NCBI GenBank assembly: GCA_035578905.1
Contig: JAQJVL010000153.1
Span: 1,139,501 to 1,203,500, forward strand
Reading direction: 5' to 3'
Origin: Stictocephala bisonia
Lineage: Eukaryota; Arthropoda; Insecta; Hemiptera; Membracidae
Length of the DNA: 64,000 nt
The translations under genes were made by a program, and so were the position numbers. Below the pieces are notes generated by a model that had not been told where the DNA came from, ran no database searches, and saw only the letters and a list, made by a program, of their open reading frames with translations. Each line of letters starts with the position of its first letter. The stretch's first letter is position 1. Shown piece after piece: positions 35,905-47,377 of this stretch.

Positions 35905-38315
35905 CTATTGGTATAAGAATAATAGAATAAGAATTGTTTTATTTCCATAACCATACAGTGTACAATAACGAACTGACACATTTTTCACATAATTCGATAT
36001 ACCAAAAAACAACAACAAAATTGAGCACAATTCAACAGTTCATCTTAAACTTAGAATGGAATTAATTTATCTACATACATAATTTGACATGAAGATAAAT
36101 AGAATAAGTAGAGTTACATAACTGTCTGCAAGGTACAATAAGATATTTAGGTGCTCATACGAATGAAAATTATGTCTAACAATAATGCCTAAAAATTATG
36201 GTTTAGAAATTTAGGACCTCATAGGTCATAAATACCTGTTTTGAGGTTCCCTCAATAATTAGAAAAAAAATTTTATCAGTACTCATTTTCCCTTAATATC
36301 CATGTGCTGCAATTCACAAAATATATAAAAATTTACTTTTGTTTTATGTTGACTAATATAATATTACTAATATAATATTTTATTTGTTATTTATGTTTAT
36401 TTAATTTTTATTTAATCCCCTTAAATACAGAAAATCTTTTTATTAGTGTATTGTAGAATATGCCATATTTTCTATGTCATCTTGCAAAAAAAGCCAAGTC
36501 TTAAGTTCTTTTTTAAATCTTTTCTCATTTGTTATCTTTTTAAGAGTTTCTGGTATTATATTAAAAATGTTTGGTGCTATATAAAAGTAGGTTCTCTGGA
36601 AAAAAGTCAAGAAAGGTCTTGGTGTATGTAATTGGTTTGGCCTTCTTAATCTAGATCGATAAGTACCTTCACTACTGGGAAAATTTCCACTCTTCCTATA
36701 AAACATATTAATACCTTATATACAAGTATCTTAGTGGCAATATGTTTGTGCGGCAGAAGAGAGGAAAGGATGGTTCAAATCTATTTTTTCCCAAAATGAT
36801 TCTTATAAGCTGTTTTTGTTGAATGACGATTGGATAGATATTAGAATAGTATGAGCTTCCCCAACAAACAATACCATATTCCATCCTACTATTAACTAAG
36901 GAAAAATATACTGTTCGCAGAACATCTACCGGACACATGTCTCTAATATAATACATAAGTCTAATTTGAGAGTTAAATTTTGATTTTAGATATTTTATAT
37001 GTTTTTTCCAATTCAACTCTTGATCCAAAATAATACCAAGATACTTAATTTCATTACTCTTACAGACTTTCACACATTTATCATCACAAAAACATTCATT
37101 ACTCAGACATTCTAAACACGGATATTTTATGGTGTTGTGAGAACCAGCATGATGCCTCAATGAAAAGTTGATATAGACAGTTTTCTCTGGGCTCAGTATA
37201 AGTTTATTTTGTGTAAACCACCATCTCAACGATTTTAAATCCTGACTAATTTGAAATTCAACTTCATCCCAATTATTTCCCAAATAGCAGAATGCTGTAT
37301 CATCAGCAAAAGATGTGATCCATCAATTTATACATAGATCATTTATGTAAATCAAAAAGAGAATTGATCCCAACACTGAACCCTGCGGAACTCCGTATTT
37401 AATTATACCCATATCACTAAAAGTGTTATGAATTCTTACACATTGTTTCCTTTGAGATAGATAACTCCTAAACCACTTAAAACTATTTCCTCTAATTCCA
37501 CTATTATATATCTTATTTAATAATATTTCATGATTTACGGTGTCAAATTTTTTTTTTATATCAATGAAATGCCCACTAACCTTTTTTCCAGCATTAATAT
37601 TACTTGTGACTTGCTCCATGAAATTCAAGAGAGCACTTTCAGTACTGATTCCAGTCTAAAAGCCAAACTGATTTTTTGAAAAAAAATTTGTTTTATTAAA
37701 AAACTCATTAACTTTTGCTTCATAATTCTTTCTATGATTTTTGAGAAGGTTGATAATAAGGATATTGGCCTATAATTATTACAGTCCAATTTAGAACCTT
37801 TTTTATGAACTAGTATTACTAACGCTTCTTTAAGTTTGTCTGGAAACACGCCTGTTGAAAAACTTAGATTTATTACATGTGTTAGAATCTCAGCAATACT
37901 ATGACCAATGTTTTTTACTAGTGTAGAGCTAATACCATCGATTCCAGGGGCTTTACCATTCTTTAAACTTTGTATACATCTCATGACCTCCTCTGTAGAA
38001 ACATACTGCATAAATAGAGACGAAGCTTCATTTTTCAAGCAAAAATTTTCTTTATAAATTAGGTTTTCAAAGTTGTCTGGCTTAACTTCTGTTATAGATA
38101 GATCATTAACAACATTCAAGACAAAATTATTAAAAGTATTGGCAACAGCTATACTGTCGCTTACAATATTATCACCTTCCTTTATTTTATAAATTTCAGG
38201 ACAATCCCTTTTATTCCCAGTAATATTATTTAAAACCCTCCATGTTCTTTTTGGATCTTTTGAAGAGCTATTAAACATGTCCCTATAGTAAGAATCTCTT
38301 GTTTTTTTTATTTCA
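35905..38315 (-). mobile_element. 5'-truncated CR1/Jockey-like LINE
   Basis: The element carries ORF2 remnants at 36443-38315 and a 3' untranslated region ending near 35905 with an AATAAGAATTGTTTTATTTCC-like signature on the plus strand. The 5' half (endonuclease and ORF1) is missing. It is related to but diverged from the element at 55384-58028. Confidence 0.75.
36443..38315 (-). pseudogene. LINE reverse transcriptase ORF2, broken
   Basis: Three consecutive segments are visible. 37625-38315 has PGIDGISSTLVKNIG and CNNYRPISLLSTFSKIIERI. 37323-37628 has a modified FIDIKKKFDTVNH box and KYGVPQGSVLGSILFLIYIN. 36708-37322 has SFADDTAFCYLG and YGIVCWGSSYYSN. A frameshift near 37625-37690, a single in-frame TGA just before FADD (37323-37325) and another frameshift near 36707 disable it. 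The C-terminal TYFYIAPNIFNIIPE region lies at 36443-36706. Confidence 0.85.
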
Positions 38316-38769
38316 TAATTTCATGGTATTGATGGATCGTTAATAAGGAACTTATTTCATCTATCAAAACTGTTCCACATTATGACCCAGACAATATACT
38401 ACTTGACTTATGGATCTTGATCCAATTATATACATATATCACACCTTTTTTAAATTCATAAATGGTAGCTGACAGCGAACCATACAAATATTTGAAAAAA
38501 ATTATAGCAGAAATGTAATAATCAAATGCACAAGGGTAAGTAAATAGTATGAGTTACATCTATTTCCTCATCAGTACATCCACACTAGCCAGTACTTAAA
38601 ATATTTTTACAGATAGAAGAAGCTTGTTTAAAACTATATAGATTTCTGGCTCATTAGTTCTTACAGTTTAGATTATGGTACTGTACTAGTACTACATTCT
38701 AGAATATTGTCATGCTATTTCCTGCCCATTAAATTAAATTTTGTTTCACCTGTAACCCTACTCCTGTAT
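38316..38769. other. AT-rich intergenic DNA
   Basis: Nothing recognisable between the LINE 5' end and the minisatellite. Confidence 0.4.
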
Positions 38770-39050
38770 AGTGTCAGTATCATGTATGGGTGGATGACAT
38801 GGTTTAGACCCACCAATACACGTATACTCTAGCATTGACCCAAACGTCCACCCACTATTACACATACAGTGGTATTTACCCAATCGCCCACCAATACGCG
38901 TACGGTAGTATTGTTTCATCCATCCACCCACCAATGAACGTACAGTTGCAATGACCCACTCACCTACCCATACACGTATGATAGTACTGACTCACCCACC
39001 CTTGCATGTATTGTGGCATTGCCCCACCTAGCAACCCAAAAACGTATAAT
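38770..39050. repeat. CCCACC-type degenerate minisatellite
   Basis: Repeated CCCACC(A/C)...ATACACGTA units of about 50 bp, each with a GTA(T/C)TGAC-like word. This is the reverse orientation of the GGGTGG-type repeats at 22450-22585 and 39890-39985. Confidence 0.75.
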
Positions 39051-39309
39051 CACATTGCAATTCCATTACACTCACTTGCCAGATTGAGGCACCCCGCCAG
39101 TGTTAAAACTAGAATGCCAGTCCAAACCTCATCATTAACCACCTCTTAAAATTACTTGAAACAAAAATACAAAACCATATCATCAGTAAAGTTATAAGCA
39201 ATGTCTAGGTATCTGTGTTCAGGGTACAGACTCCATTATGGAGCACTGTAAACAGTCTGCTGCATGCAGGAGTCTGTGAAAGGTGAAAGAACAACAGGTC
39301 AGCCATAGT

Positions 39310-39640
39310 ATGTAGGGCTAAAATTTAAAAGCGAAGTTGTCGATGAATTTCCAGCTAATCATACTCTTAAAATCTAAATTTGAAGGTCATCCACAAAAGG
39401 AACTTGTGGATTGGATAGCCTCAGTGAATTTATGGGATTCATATTCTAAATAACAGCATGGCATACTCAAAATAGCACCTGAATAGTAATTTCTGATAGC
39501 CACACAGCACTCTTTGTTAACAAAGAATGCTGTAATCCACGTGATAATAGCCGCGTGTCTCCTAGCTCTAGAATCAACAGTACAAGGAAATTCCAAATAC
39601 ATTGAATACTATTAATCACTATAAAAGAAATACAAAATTA
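39310..39640 (-). pseudogene. Possible LINE endonuclease fragment
   Basis: The minus-strand frame 39387-39602 encodes RARRHAAIITWITAFFVNKE and CCYLEYESH. This is vaguely like the endonuclease of R1/Loa-type LINEs, where an ASAYxPYES-type motif lies. The catalytic residues are not seen, so the assignment is tentative. Confidence 0.25.
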
Positions 39641-39889
39641 ATAGTAAAATATTTTTGCCAGCTAATTGGATCAAGGGGATCACTTCCAAGAAATGTTCCT
39701 GATATTTGGATTGAATTTCAGTAAGAAACGATTAACATTTATTGAGTGTTTTTATTATCTCTGAAAGTGCTAGTCAAATGGAAATCATCTTTCTAAACAA
39801 ATTATTTATGATTAGTAATCCTTTTTATACATGCAGCTTACAATGGTAAGACGACGGAGAAGATCTTGTGTATAAACATAGCAAAATTT

Positions 39890-39985
39890 ATTATTATCAG
39901 CACCACTGTGCGTGTATGAGTGGGTGGGTGGGATGGCCAGCACCACTGTGCGTGTATAGGTGGTGGAAGGGCCAGCATGTAATTA
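39890..39985. repeat. GGGTGG-type minisatellite, 2 copies
   Basis: AGCACCACTGTGCGTGTAT occurs twice about 42 bp apart, followed by GGGTGG or GGTGG. It belongs to the same dispersed group as 22450-22585. Confidence 0.75.
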
Positions 39986-40355
39986 GGAGGAAAGTTCTTG
40001 GTGCCTTTTCCCCACTCTCGCACCACTGGTTTCATTAGGGATCCGAATTTCCAAAATTCAATCTTTTCCAAGGCCTAGATGGAATTTTAATAAAGCACAC
40101 TGGGAGGCCTTTACCACTAGAATTGAAGATAGAATCAGGTACATTCCTCCTACAATAATAAATTAAGATCGTTTCATAAGTATTGTTATGGTATATATAC
40201 TCCTTATATACCAGAATGGAGAAAGGTATCAAATAATCTTTACAAAGAGTTTAATGTCACGGAAAAAGTTCAACGCAGCTAATTTGCTGTTGCATTCTCT
40301 AGACAGTGCCAAAAGAAAAAAAATGGGATTCAACTGTTGAAACTTTAGGCATACC

Positions 40356-40880
40356 TATAGTCCCAATAAAATAGCTTTGGTACTAGCAGAACGGCCACGC
40401 AATGCTGGTCTGAAATGATAAAACTCTGAGTTTTAATTTACTGTCAAACTTAAAATAAGAAAACAATAATTTTCAAACTAATTGTGTAGTGTCCGCCATG
40501 TTATATTCTTTAAGAAAAAAATATTCTGGAGATTTTACTTAAACTAATTTGCTTTTTATTGTGATATTTATTTGTGTTTCAGAGTATTCAAACATTTTTA
40601 AGAGTGAAATTGTGCGTTGAGTCTTCTTTAATCTTGCACTGTAACGAGAATAATAATAATAAAATTATTTCTTGTGGATGGATGACAGTTTGATTCATTG
40701 TGAATAGTTTGGAATAAGTCTCATTTAATTATGCAAACAAGTTAATGAGAAATTAATTTTGTTGTAAACCTTTGCAAGTTTGGTAACGGCAAATGCTAGA
40801 CAACATTTCTTTAAACCTAAATTAATTGTGTTATTTTAGAGGTACTCTCATATTAAATAAAAATTTCTTGAACTAGGAAG
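40356..40880 (+). mobile_element. Foldback family A, single arm
   Basis: It starts TATAGTCCCAATAAAATAGC and follows the left arm of the element at 4920 for about 520 bp, including CTTGTGGATGGATGACAG. The second arm and centre are missing. Confidence 0.8.
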
Positions 40881-40905
40881 AAAGATTCTCAAGAGTATAA
40901 GACAG

Positions 40906-41088
40906 CTGAAGGATGGTCTGCCACAGGAGTCTGTACTTCCTCCAATTTTGTTCAACGTGTATACCGCTGACATATTAATCACTAAGCTAGAAAAATGTAT
41001 ACATGCAGATGATATTGCTTTAGCTTATATACACATGGACTTCAGAGCTAATCAAGAAACACTTACAAGTGACCATGGATCCATCTAA
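40906..41088 (+). pseudogene. RTE-like LINE reverse transcriptase fragment
   Basis: The frame reads GLPQESVLPPILFNVYTADI and then CIHADDIALAYIH before a stop. This matches the GLPQGSVLxPxLFNxY and YADD catalytic boxes of an RTE/Jockey-related reverse transcriptase, with Tyr changed to His. Only about 60 residues remain. Confidence 0.7.
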
Positions 41089-42719
41089 GAATGTTACAGA
41101 AACTGGGAGCTAACATAACCCATCAAAACCCTAATTGGCCAGTTTCCACCTAAGTAACCGATTAGCTAATTGAAAATCTTTCTAAATAATGATGAATAAA
41201 TACTTTAAAAATCTAAAATTGGTTCATGCAATGTTACTATGTTTGTTTTTAGATATAAATAGCAAAACTATTGCCTCAAAATAACTTTTTTTGTAGTTGT
41301 AATCATGCAGTTATATTTTTTTTTAAATTAGTGTTATATATTAAAAATGTTTAGTTGCTAAGAGCTACACACTTGTGCCATTTACAAGTATGAATGAATC
41401 CTCAAAAACAGGGGCGGATTTCCCACTAGGCACACTAGACCAGTGCCTAGAAGTGGCATGCCTCGGGGGCTGGTGATATACCATGACGAGTGCCGCCTCA
41501 GCAAAGAAGAAATATGCGCAGGCTGATCCGACTGTCGAAGTTGGTCAACCTTTTCAAAAAGTAGACATGTCCCTACTATCTGTAGTCCGTTATTTTGAAG
41601 CCAATTTGGAAGGTTGTGCGACTAACTGATCTGTTTAGTTATAGGAATTAAGAATTATTAAAAACTAACCTCTTAAAACTTGGTTAAAATTTCAAAGTTA
41701 TAACTTTTATAGATCTTTATGTTTGTTCCTTACAATTTATGACATCGATTATACCCAGGATAAGATAGAGCAGATCATTTTAAAATGGATCTCCTGCTCT
41801 AACTACTGAAGTAAGTGCTGATAATGCTCACTTACTATTGACTGTTGGAGCTGTCGTTAATAAGTCAAATTTCTATGTAACTTTACAAATCAAGTTGAAT
41901 TTGAGTATATATGTAGATCCGCTAGTTGCCCTGGCTATTGGGCTATTAATAAATAGTCCTTTCTGAGCGAAGTCGAACTCAGATAGCAACAATCTGAGTT
42001 CGACAACCTAGATGTTCGAAAAACATTTTAAATAAAATTAATTAATTTACTGTTTTCAATTTAATAAGTTGTTTTAGTATGATCATACTAAAAGATGAAA
42101 TGTAGAGACCTTTGTACAAAATTTAAAAGAGTGACTTTGTTTCAAAAGTACTACAAATTAATGTTTTTCTTCTTCTTCGAACAGAGGCATTTTTTATATG
42201 TATGAAGAACGAGCCAAGAAACGGTGTGATTTAGAGTATGAAACGTGTTACAAATGTCAGAAAAAGAGGAAAATCTAGGCAGACGAAACAAAATGAAAAA
42301 AACTCATCCTTACAGTAATGTCATAATAAAACATTAGATTATAAATATTATTAATGTATTAGATTAAAAGTTGTATTATAAACATAATATTATGTTGTTC
42401 TTAACGAACTCAATTCAACTTTACTGACGCGCTAAAACCCGTATGACATTATTGTTGGTAAGTTCTCAGTTTTAACCATCTATCGACGTCTTCAGTTGAA
42501 ACTATTATTGATCGGGCTGAAAAACTTAAATATATTTATAAAAATTATCTAGAAAAATCATTTTTAAACTGTAGCATATACTCCTCTGGCCTTCTAAAGA
42601 GTGGCTGGTGTTAAGCCTCTGTTACACGAGGACATCTGGTCGCTCGTCGGATGAGTCAGATCCACTTGTAACAGGCAGGGGCTTATCGATTATAAAGCTC
42701 ATTAGAGTTAAAATCTCCA

Positions 42720-42880
42720 ATTGACATTTCCCAACATAGACATGGACCTTCGTATGTATTTGTGCTCAGCTGTTTCAAACTGCTCAGCAGAACGTTCATT
42801 TTATGTCCTAAAAAGAATAAAATCTAGACTCAGATCCAGAATGAAGATAAACTAAACTCATTGGCTCTTCTACACACAGA
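42720..42880 (+). pseudogene. hAT transposase C-terminal remnant
   Basis: The translation reads TFPNIDMDLRMYLCSAVSNC followed by SAERSFYVLKRIKSRLRS, then a stop. SAERSFSxLKxIKxxLRS is the hallmark of the hAT C-terminal dimerisation domain. The upstream transposase, including the catalytic core, is not recognisable. Confidence 0.8.
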
Positions 42881-43382
42881 GGCTGAACTTTTCATCAGTG
42901 GTCAAATAAAAGTAAAAGAATTAATAGAGGAGTTCACAATGGTTAAATGTATGAAGAAACCAATTTAAGAAAACATAATAAAGACTTACCAGAGATATTA
43001 GTTTATATTTGTTAATATTTCTTTTTATGTTAAGTTATTTCAATGATAATATATTTTACTTTCTCCCACATGCATTAACATGGATAAAGTATTATGATCG
43101 TAAAAAAATTGTTTTACAAGTTGGTTTAAAAATCCATTTCAAGGCTCCCTGAACCCAAAAAGTGGGTTTTTGAAAAAAAATTTTAAATGCAATTTTTCAA
43201 GCTTTATCCTAACGATTTTTGTTAAATTTTCAGTAAAGATGCAAATTACAACTAAAACTATTTTAGTTACCACCCCACTAAGTTGAGGTTGGAGGCCGTA
43301 GGCCAGAAGCTACAACTCAAGTTTTTGAAGATTGTTTACATAAAATCTGGCTATGTGATTAATTGTTTATTAATTAATTATT

Positions 43383-43490
43383 GGTCGGTAGCGTAGTTGG
43401 TTCAATCCCAGCTTCATGTGCTAATTGCACAGCTGTTATGAAGATTAGTTCCCCCTTGCTTTTATCTAAATAAAATAAATCAATATTTCG
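43383..43490 (+). mobile_element. SINE family 2 head fragment
   Basis: GGTAGCGTAGTTGGTTCAAT matches the head of the SINE at 45660, but a deletion fuses the A-box region directly to a TTCAATCCC B-box-like word. It lies within the hAT element. Confidence 0.5.
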
Positions 43491-44029
43491 CCTAAACATT
43501 CCATAAAAATGTTATTAATTGAAAGTTGAAAATCTGTTTATATTTAGGTTTGTCTTTATATACATTATTTTAATTCAATTTAACGATATATTCCATTAAC
43601 ATGTGACCATTAATATATACTGTAATTTAATGGTGAGATTTTTAGCGTTAGGGAAAGGGACGAAGTTTGTACCAATTATCTGGTACCACCTATTTTAGTT
43701 TGTGAGAGTAATAAATAACATACCTTTTCAAATGTAATTAAAATCTAAAAAAGTAACTCATGGAGTTTTTATGAACTCCCGTTTATGGACTCGTTAATTT
43801 AGTTTTCTACTTAAATAATTAGATGTGGCATGTTTCAAGGGGGTGGCAGTAAGAATATGCCTAGGAGTGAAATATGTATAGATCCGTCCCTGCTCAAAAA
43901 TATGCGAAGTTAATAGGCCTATAACTTTAAATATATATGTATAAAAAATGAAAATACAATTATTTATTTTGAATTGTGCGAATCTAATTAATTTCACCAT
44001 TACTTCAAATAATGGAATGGTCAAAATAT

Positions 44030-45265
44030 TTCTGATTTTCAGAAATCTGGTCGCCAAATCAATAATACAAAATAAAAACAAAGATTGTTCACAACTAAGG
44101 ACAAGACAGAACCGTTCAGCATGACTCAGCTGTGAATATGAGCCAGCAGTTTCCAGTTTCTATCGAAAAAGAATTTGAAGTTGCACGTCCCCATGATTAG
44201 AGAGTAGGATTTCGAAATATTACGTCATTCAAAATACCTCTCCAAAATGCAAGTCATGATTGAGTTTCGTAATTCTCGCGAGGATCAGGATCTCCACGGG
44301 CAGCTGGTGCTATCCAAGATCTCTTTATACATAATGATCAGAGGATGTTATTGTTCACATAAAAATGATCAAAAGTTTGACGAGTTCATATGTGATAAGG
44401 TATGTCCTTAGACCATTATTTTCCGTCTATCTGTCTGTAGCCTATGTGTTTTACCTAAATGTCTTTTTTTTAGCTTCACTTGCCAGTTCACATGGGACTA
44501 CAGGCCTGTGCATGAACTTTTATTCAACGAGTGAAGTACCGACCGTTGGCTCAGTGGGGATTTGAAACTTGCCCTCCGCAGTCCGAAACCTTGGCCACTG
44601 AGCCACCACGCCAACATCTATAACTTGAGAACTAAAGGTAAAGTTTCGAAACTTGAGGATTGTATGTATTACTCTTCAATAAACCTTTTTTAAAGTAAAA
44701 TATTTTTAAAATATCTTTACTCGTTTAAAAATGGTTAAAAACCCGGAATACAGTACCGTACCTCAAACCTAACCAATCTTACGAACAAAATACAAGAAAA
44801 TTTTCTCTTGAAATTTTATAAGTTCAATTGTGTTTGTTTCAACAAAGTTAGTTAGAAGAACTTAGCAATGCTACTAGACACAGCATCATATTTTACATTA
44901 TTCAATAGAACGTGCAGTTCTAGAACATAGATGTTTGTACTATAAATAGGTGATTTCATGCTAATAAGCTGATGCCAATAAGAACATCAATTAAGATATT
45001 ACCTCATTTAATAAGAACTGAAGAGTTCCTTAAAACTCTTGATGATGCGCGCGTAAAATGCATTGGAGGCAATGAGACCGGCTGGCTATAATCACTTACA
45101 ATTTGACACACACGCTGCTCTGCTTGATCGACTGCTTATGCTCGGCCCAGTTATAATGTAGAGATGAATGGTGCAACATCTTCCGTGGGATTAGATAGGA
45201 CCTGAAAGTGGAGGGGGAGAGGAGGGGAATACTTACTATAGACCACTCACTCGACTCCTTCTCTT
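44030..45265 (+). promoter_or_regulatory. Inferred promoter region of P450 gene 2
   Basis: 44030-44330 and 45190-45265 match 2990-3401 of gene 1, separated here by about 860 bp that includes a SINE. The proximal block shows a TATA-like TACTATAG (TATA at 45237), CCACTCACTC, and an AGTTG initiator-like site at 45266, with the same 29-bp spacing as gene 1. The promoter function is inferred. Confidence 0.5.
44473..44618 (-). mobile_element. tRNA-derived SINE, family 3
   Basis: On the minus strand it starts GTGGTGGCTCAGTGGCCAAG (A box) and continues to a B-box-like AGTTTCAAATCCC. It then enters the body shared with 25873-26025 (TCACTCGTTGAATAAAAG). It interrupts the gene 2 upstream region. Confidence 0.7.
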
Positions 45266-45341
45266 AGTTGTGTCTATAACGAGTGGACTGTCAGTGGAAG
45301 GCAAGAACAAGTTTATGAATACAACTTTGGAATCCTAACAG
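45266..45341 (+). other. Inferred non-coding exon 1 of P450 gene 2
   Basis: It runs from the initiator-like AGTTG to the donor CTAACAG|GTATT conserved with 3507/3508. The matching acceptor is TTTCCCAG ending at 58486, one base before the ATG. The resulting intron is 13.1 kb. Confidence 0.5.
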
Positions 45342-45659
45342 GTATTAAGCTAGCAGCTATAGTAATATTATAAAAACGCTTTTAGTTAATGTAATACATC
45401 ACGCTTGTGTTCATTGTTGTAGTAAACACGCAATTCAAATTAATCTCGTTTATTGTCCATAATGGCACATGTATATAAAGTCAATATCTGAAGTTAAATT
45501 GAAGTAGCGAAACATTTAGTACAAACGTTTCAACAAATTATATACCTATTGTGTTAAGAATCTCCACAGTCCTACATATTATTTTTTTTATCTGTGTAAC
45601 ACTAAATATTTTATGATCTACGTGTTAAATGTATAGGCCTAAAATTTGTTCTTTGTAAA

Positions 45660-45930
45660 ATGAAAATGGTAGCGTAGTTGGTTATAGCTGAGCTTCATAG
45701 GCAAAAGATTCTGAGTTCGATCCCAATTAGAGACATGATAAATTTTGAAAGTGATCAGCTGATAACCATCGGCTGTTCATTAGTCATTGAGCTATTAATT
45801 AAAATGACACGTTCTAAGGAATAGTTGGCCTTGTTTGTAACAATACTCATATAAACTCATTCGAAACCTCATTCTTCCATATCTTGATGGTCGGAGTCTT
45901 AAGAATAAATAAGTAAAATTAATTGATTTG
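45660..45930 (+). mobile_element. tRNA-derived SINE, family 2
   Basis: The head is GGTAGCGTAGTTGGTTATAG (A box) with GAGTTCGATCCC (B box). The body contains TCGGCTGTTCATTAG and GAGCTATTAATTAAAATGA, and the tail is AATAAATAAGTAAAA. A second copy lies at 61258-61505. Confidence 0.75.
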
Positions 45931-46114
45931 CTTTAATACCATGCCGGAGAATATAATATGTTGCTGCCTTCATAATTTATTATTGTGAACGATAATTCAC
46001 TAAAAAAAATTGGTAAGGTATAAATTGATCAATTTATGAGCTTGACTATGTTACTTCTAGCCTAACTTTCAGTATATTTTCTTCTTCAGAAGTGCACATA
46101 GACGTTTATCGGTG

Positions 46115-46740
46115 TACAGTAAACTCCCGATTATCCGCAGGCGGTTTATCCACATTGCGGATTATCCGCGGTGGTGAATCTGAACAAATAGGAAATAAAA
46201 TATCCGTCAAAATAAATGTTAAAAACCAACATATACGAAAAGTCAAACAATTTGTTATGTTTTTAAGTAATGTAGGTTATTAAAAACGACTAGCTCTACT
46301 TGTTTTATTGTAATGTAATTCTAGCGTGGATGTTAATGGCGGAGCCTGTTGGATCGTAGAGAGAACAGAACCTTCCAAAATGTCATTAAAATGTAACGAG
46401 GTAGCCTCACGCAACTTTTTATCAGTGCCAGTATCTGCGCGAGGCACTTCATGACAATGACGTGGTTCCACCGCATTGGCTAATGTCTGCAACACGGCCC
46501 TACGAGCGCTGAAGAAGAGGAAGATCACGTGTAAAAACAAGTGAGTCATCACGCAGCACTAGGACATGTTGATGGACTTATACAATATCTTGAAGAACAA
46601 GACAATGCATCACTCTGTGACCAATTGTTGTTATTGAAGAAACTTCAATCACAGATAAAGAAGAAGTGTTTTATTACGAAAAAACTAAAGCGATTGACAG
46701 ATTTTTTTTGTGAAAAATAGATAAACAAAATTTAATGTAA
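46115..46740 (+). mobile_element. pogo/Tigger-like transposon remnant
   Basis: The left end ACAGTAAACTCCCGATTATC followed by CGC-type repeats is characteristic of pogo/Tigger elements. The C-terminal tail of the transposase is visible at 46565-46720 (HVDGLIQYLEEQDNASLCDQ ... KKLQSQIKKKC ... RLTDFF). The catalytic domain is missing and no right inverted repeat was found. Confidence 0.6.
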
Positions 46741-47213
46741 GTAATCAACATATGTAACGTACTGAGACTGAGGATGTCTCAGAGAAACCACTGAGGATGT
46801 CACATCACAGTATGGGCGAAACGTCTGGTTATCTTATAAATATTGTAGATAGTACTTTGACGCGGCTGTCACCGGAAAATGTAGATTCTAGTTATGAGAC
46901 CGACCGCTTAAGCCTAAGTTCTAAGATAAGAGTACATACTTCATTTTTGGAATAAAGGAGTTTGGCTTTATGACAATAATTATCCTAAAAATGTGATAGA
47001 TAATTTGTCTTATAACACTACTACAAAAATTTTATTTAATTTAAACATAAGACAATCAATAAAATGAATGGAAAATTAACGTACGACGTACTTTATTTTT
47101 GGCATAAAGGAGTTTGGAATTATGGCCATAATTATTCTAAAATCTAAAGAGTACAATACTCAAAGTGAATCCTGTTTTTCATAAAAATATAATAGAGTAA
47201 CAGAAGATAGACT
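46741..47213. other. Intronic DNA with a repeat-like motif
   Basis: It contains GAGGATGTC twice (46770 and 46793) next to GGGCGAAACGTCTGG, a motif reminiscent of Penelope-like element ends. No coding was seen. Confidence 0.35.
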
Positions 47214-47261
47214 TTGAAGCTCTATACAAATTATTAACCAACATTTTGTATAGAGCTTCAA
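47214..47261. repeat. 17-bp perfect inverted repeat at LINE 3' junction
   Basis: TTGAAGCTCTATACAAA (47214-47230) and its exact reverse complement (47245-47261) surround a 14-nt loop. It directly abuts the heptad tail of the LINE. Confidence 0.9.
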
Positions 47262-47377
47262 TAGACAATAGACAATAGACAATAGACAATATTCTTTATT
47301 CGTAATCTTTGAGATTAGAATGGTGTCATACATTTATGATCAAGTAATAAGGAAACAAAAATATAAAAAGAGACAGT

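Larger units (their letters stand above)
41401..43900 (+). mobile_element. hAT transposon with 8-bp target duplication
   Basis: CTCAAAAA at 41401-41408 is repeated exactly at 43893-43900. Inside, the ends are CAGGGGCGGAT (41409) and, reverse-complemented, CAGGGACGGAT (to 43892), giving a 2484-bp element. An 8-bp duplication and short CAGGGRCGGAT ends are typical of hAT elements. The interior has decayed transposase (42720-42880) and SINE-like insertions. Confidence 0.92.
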
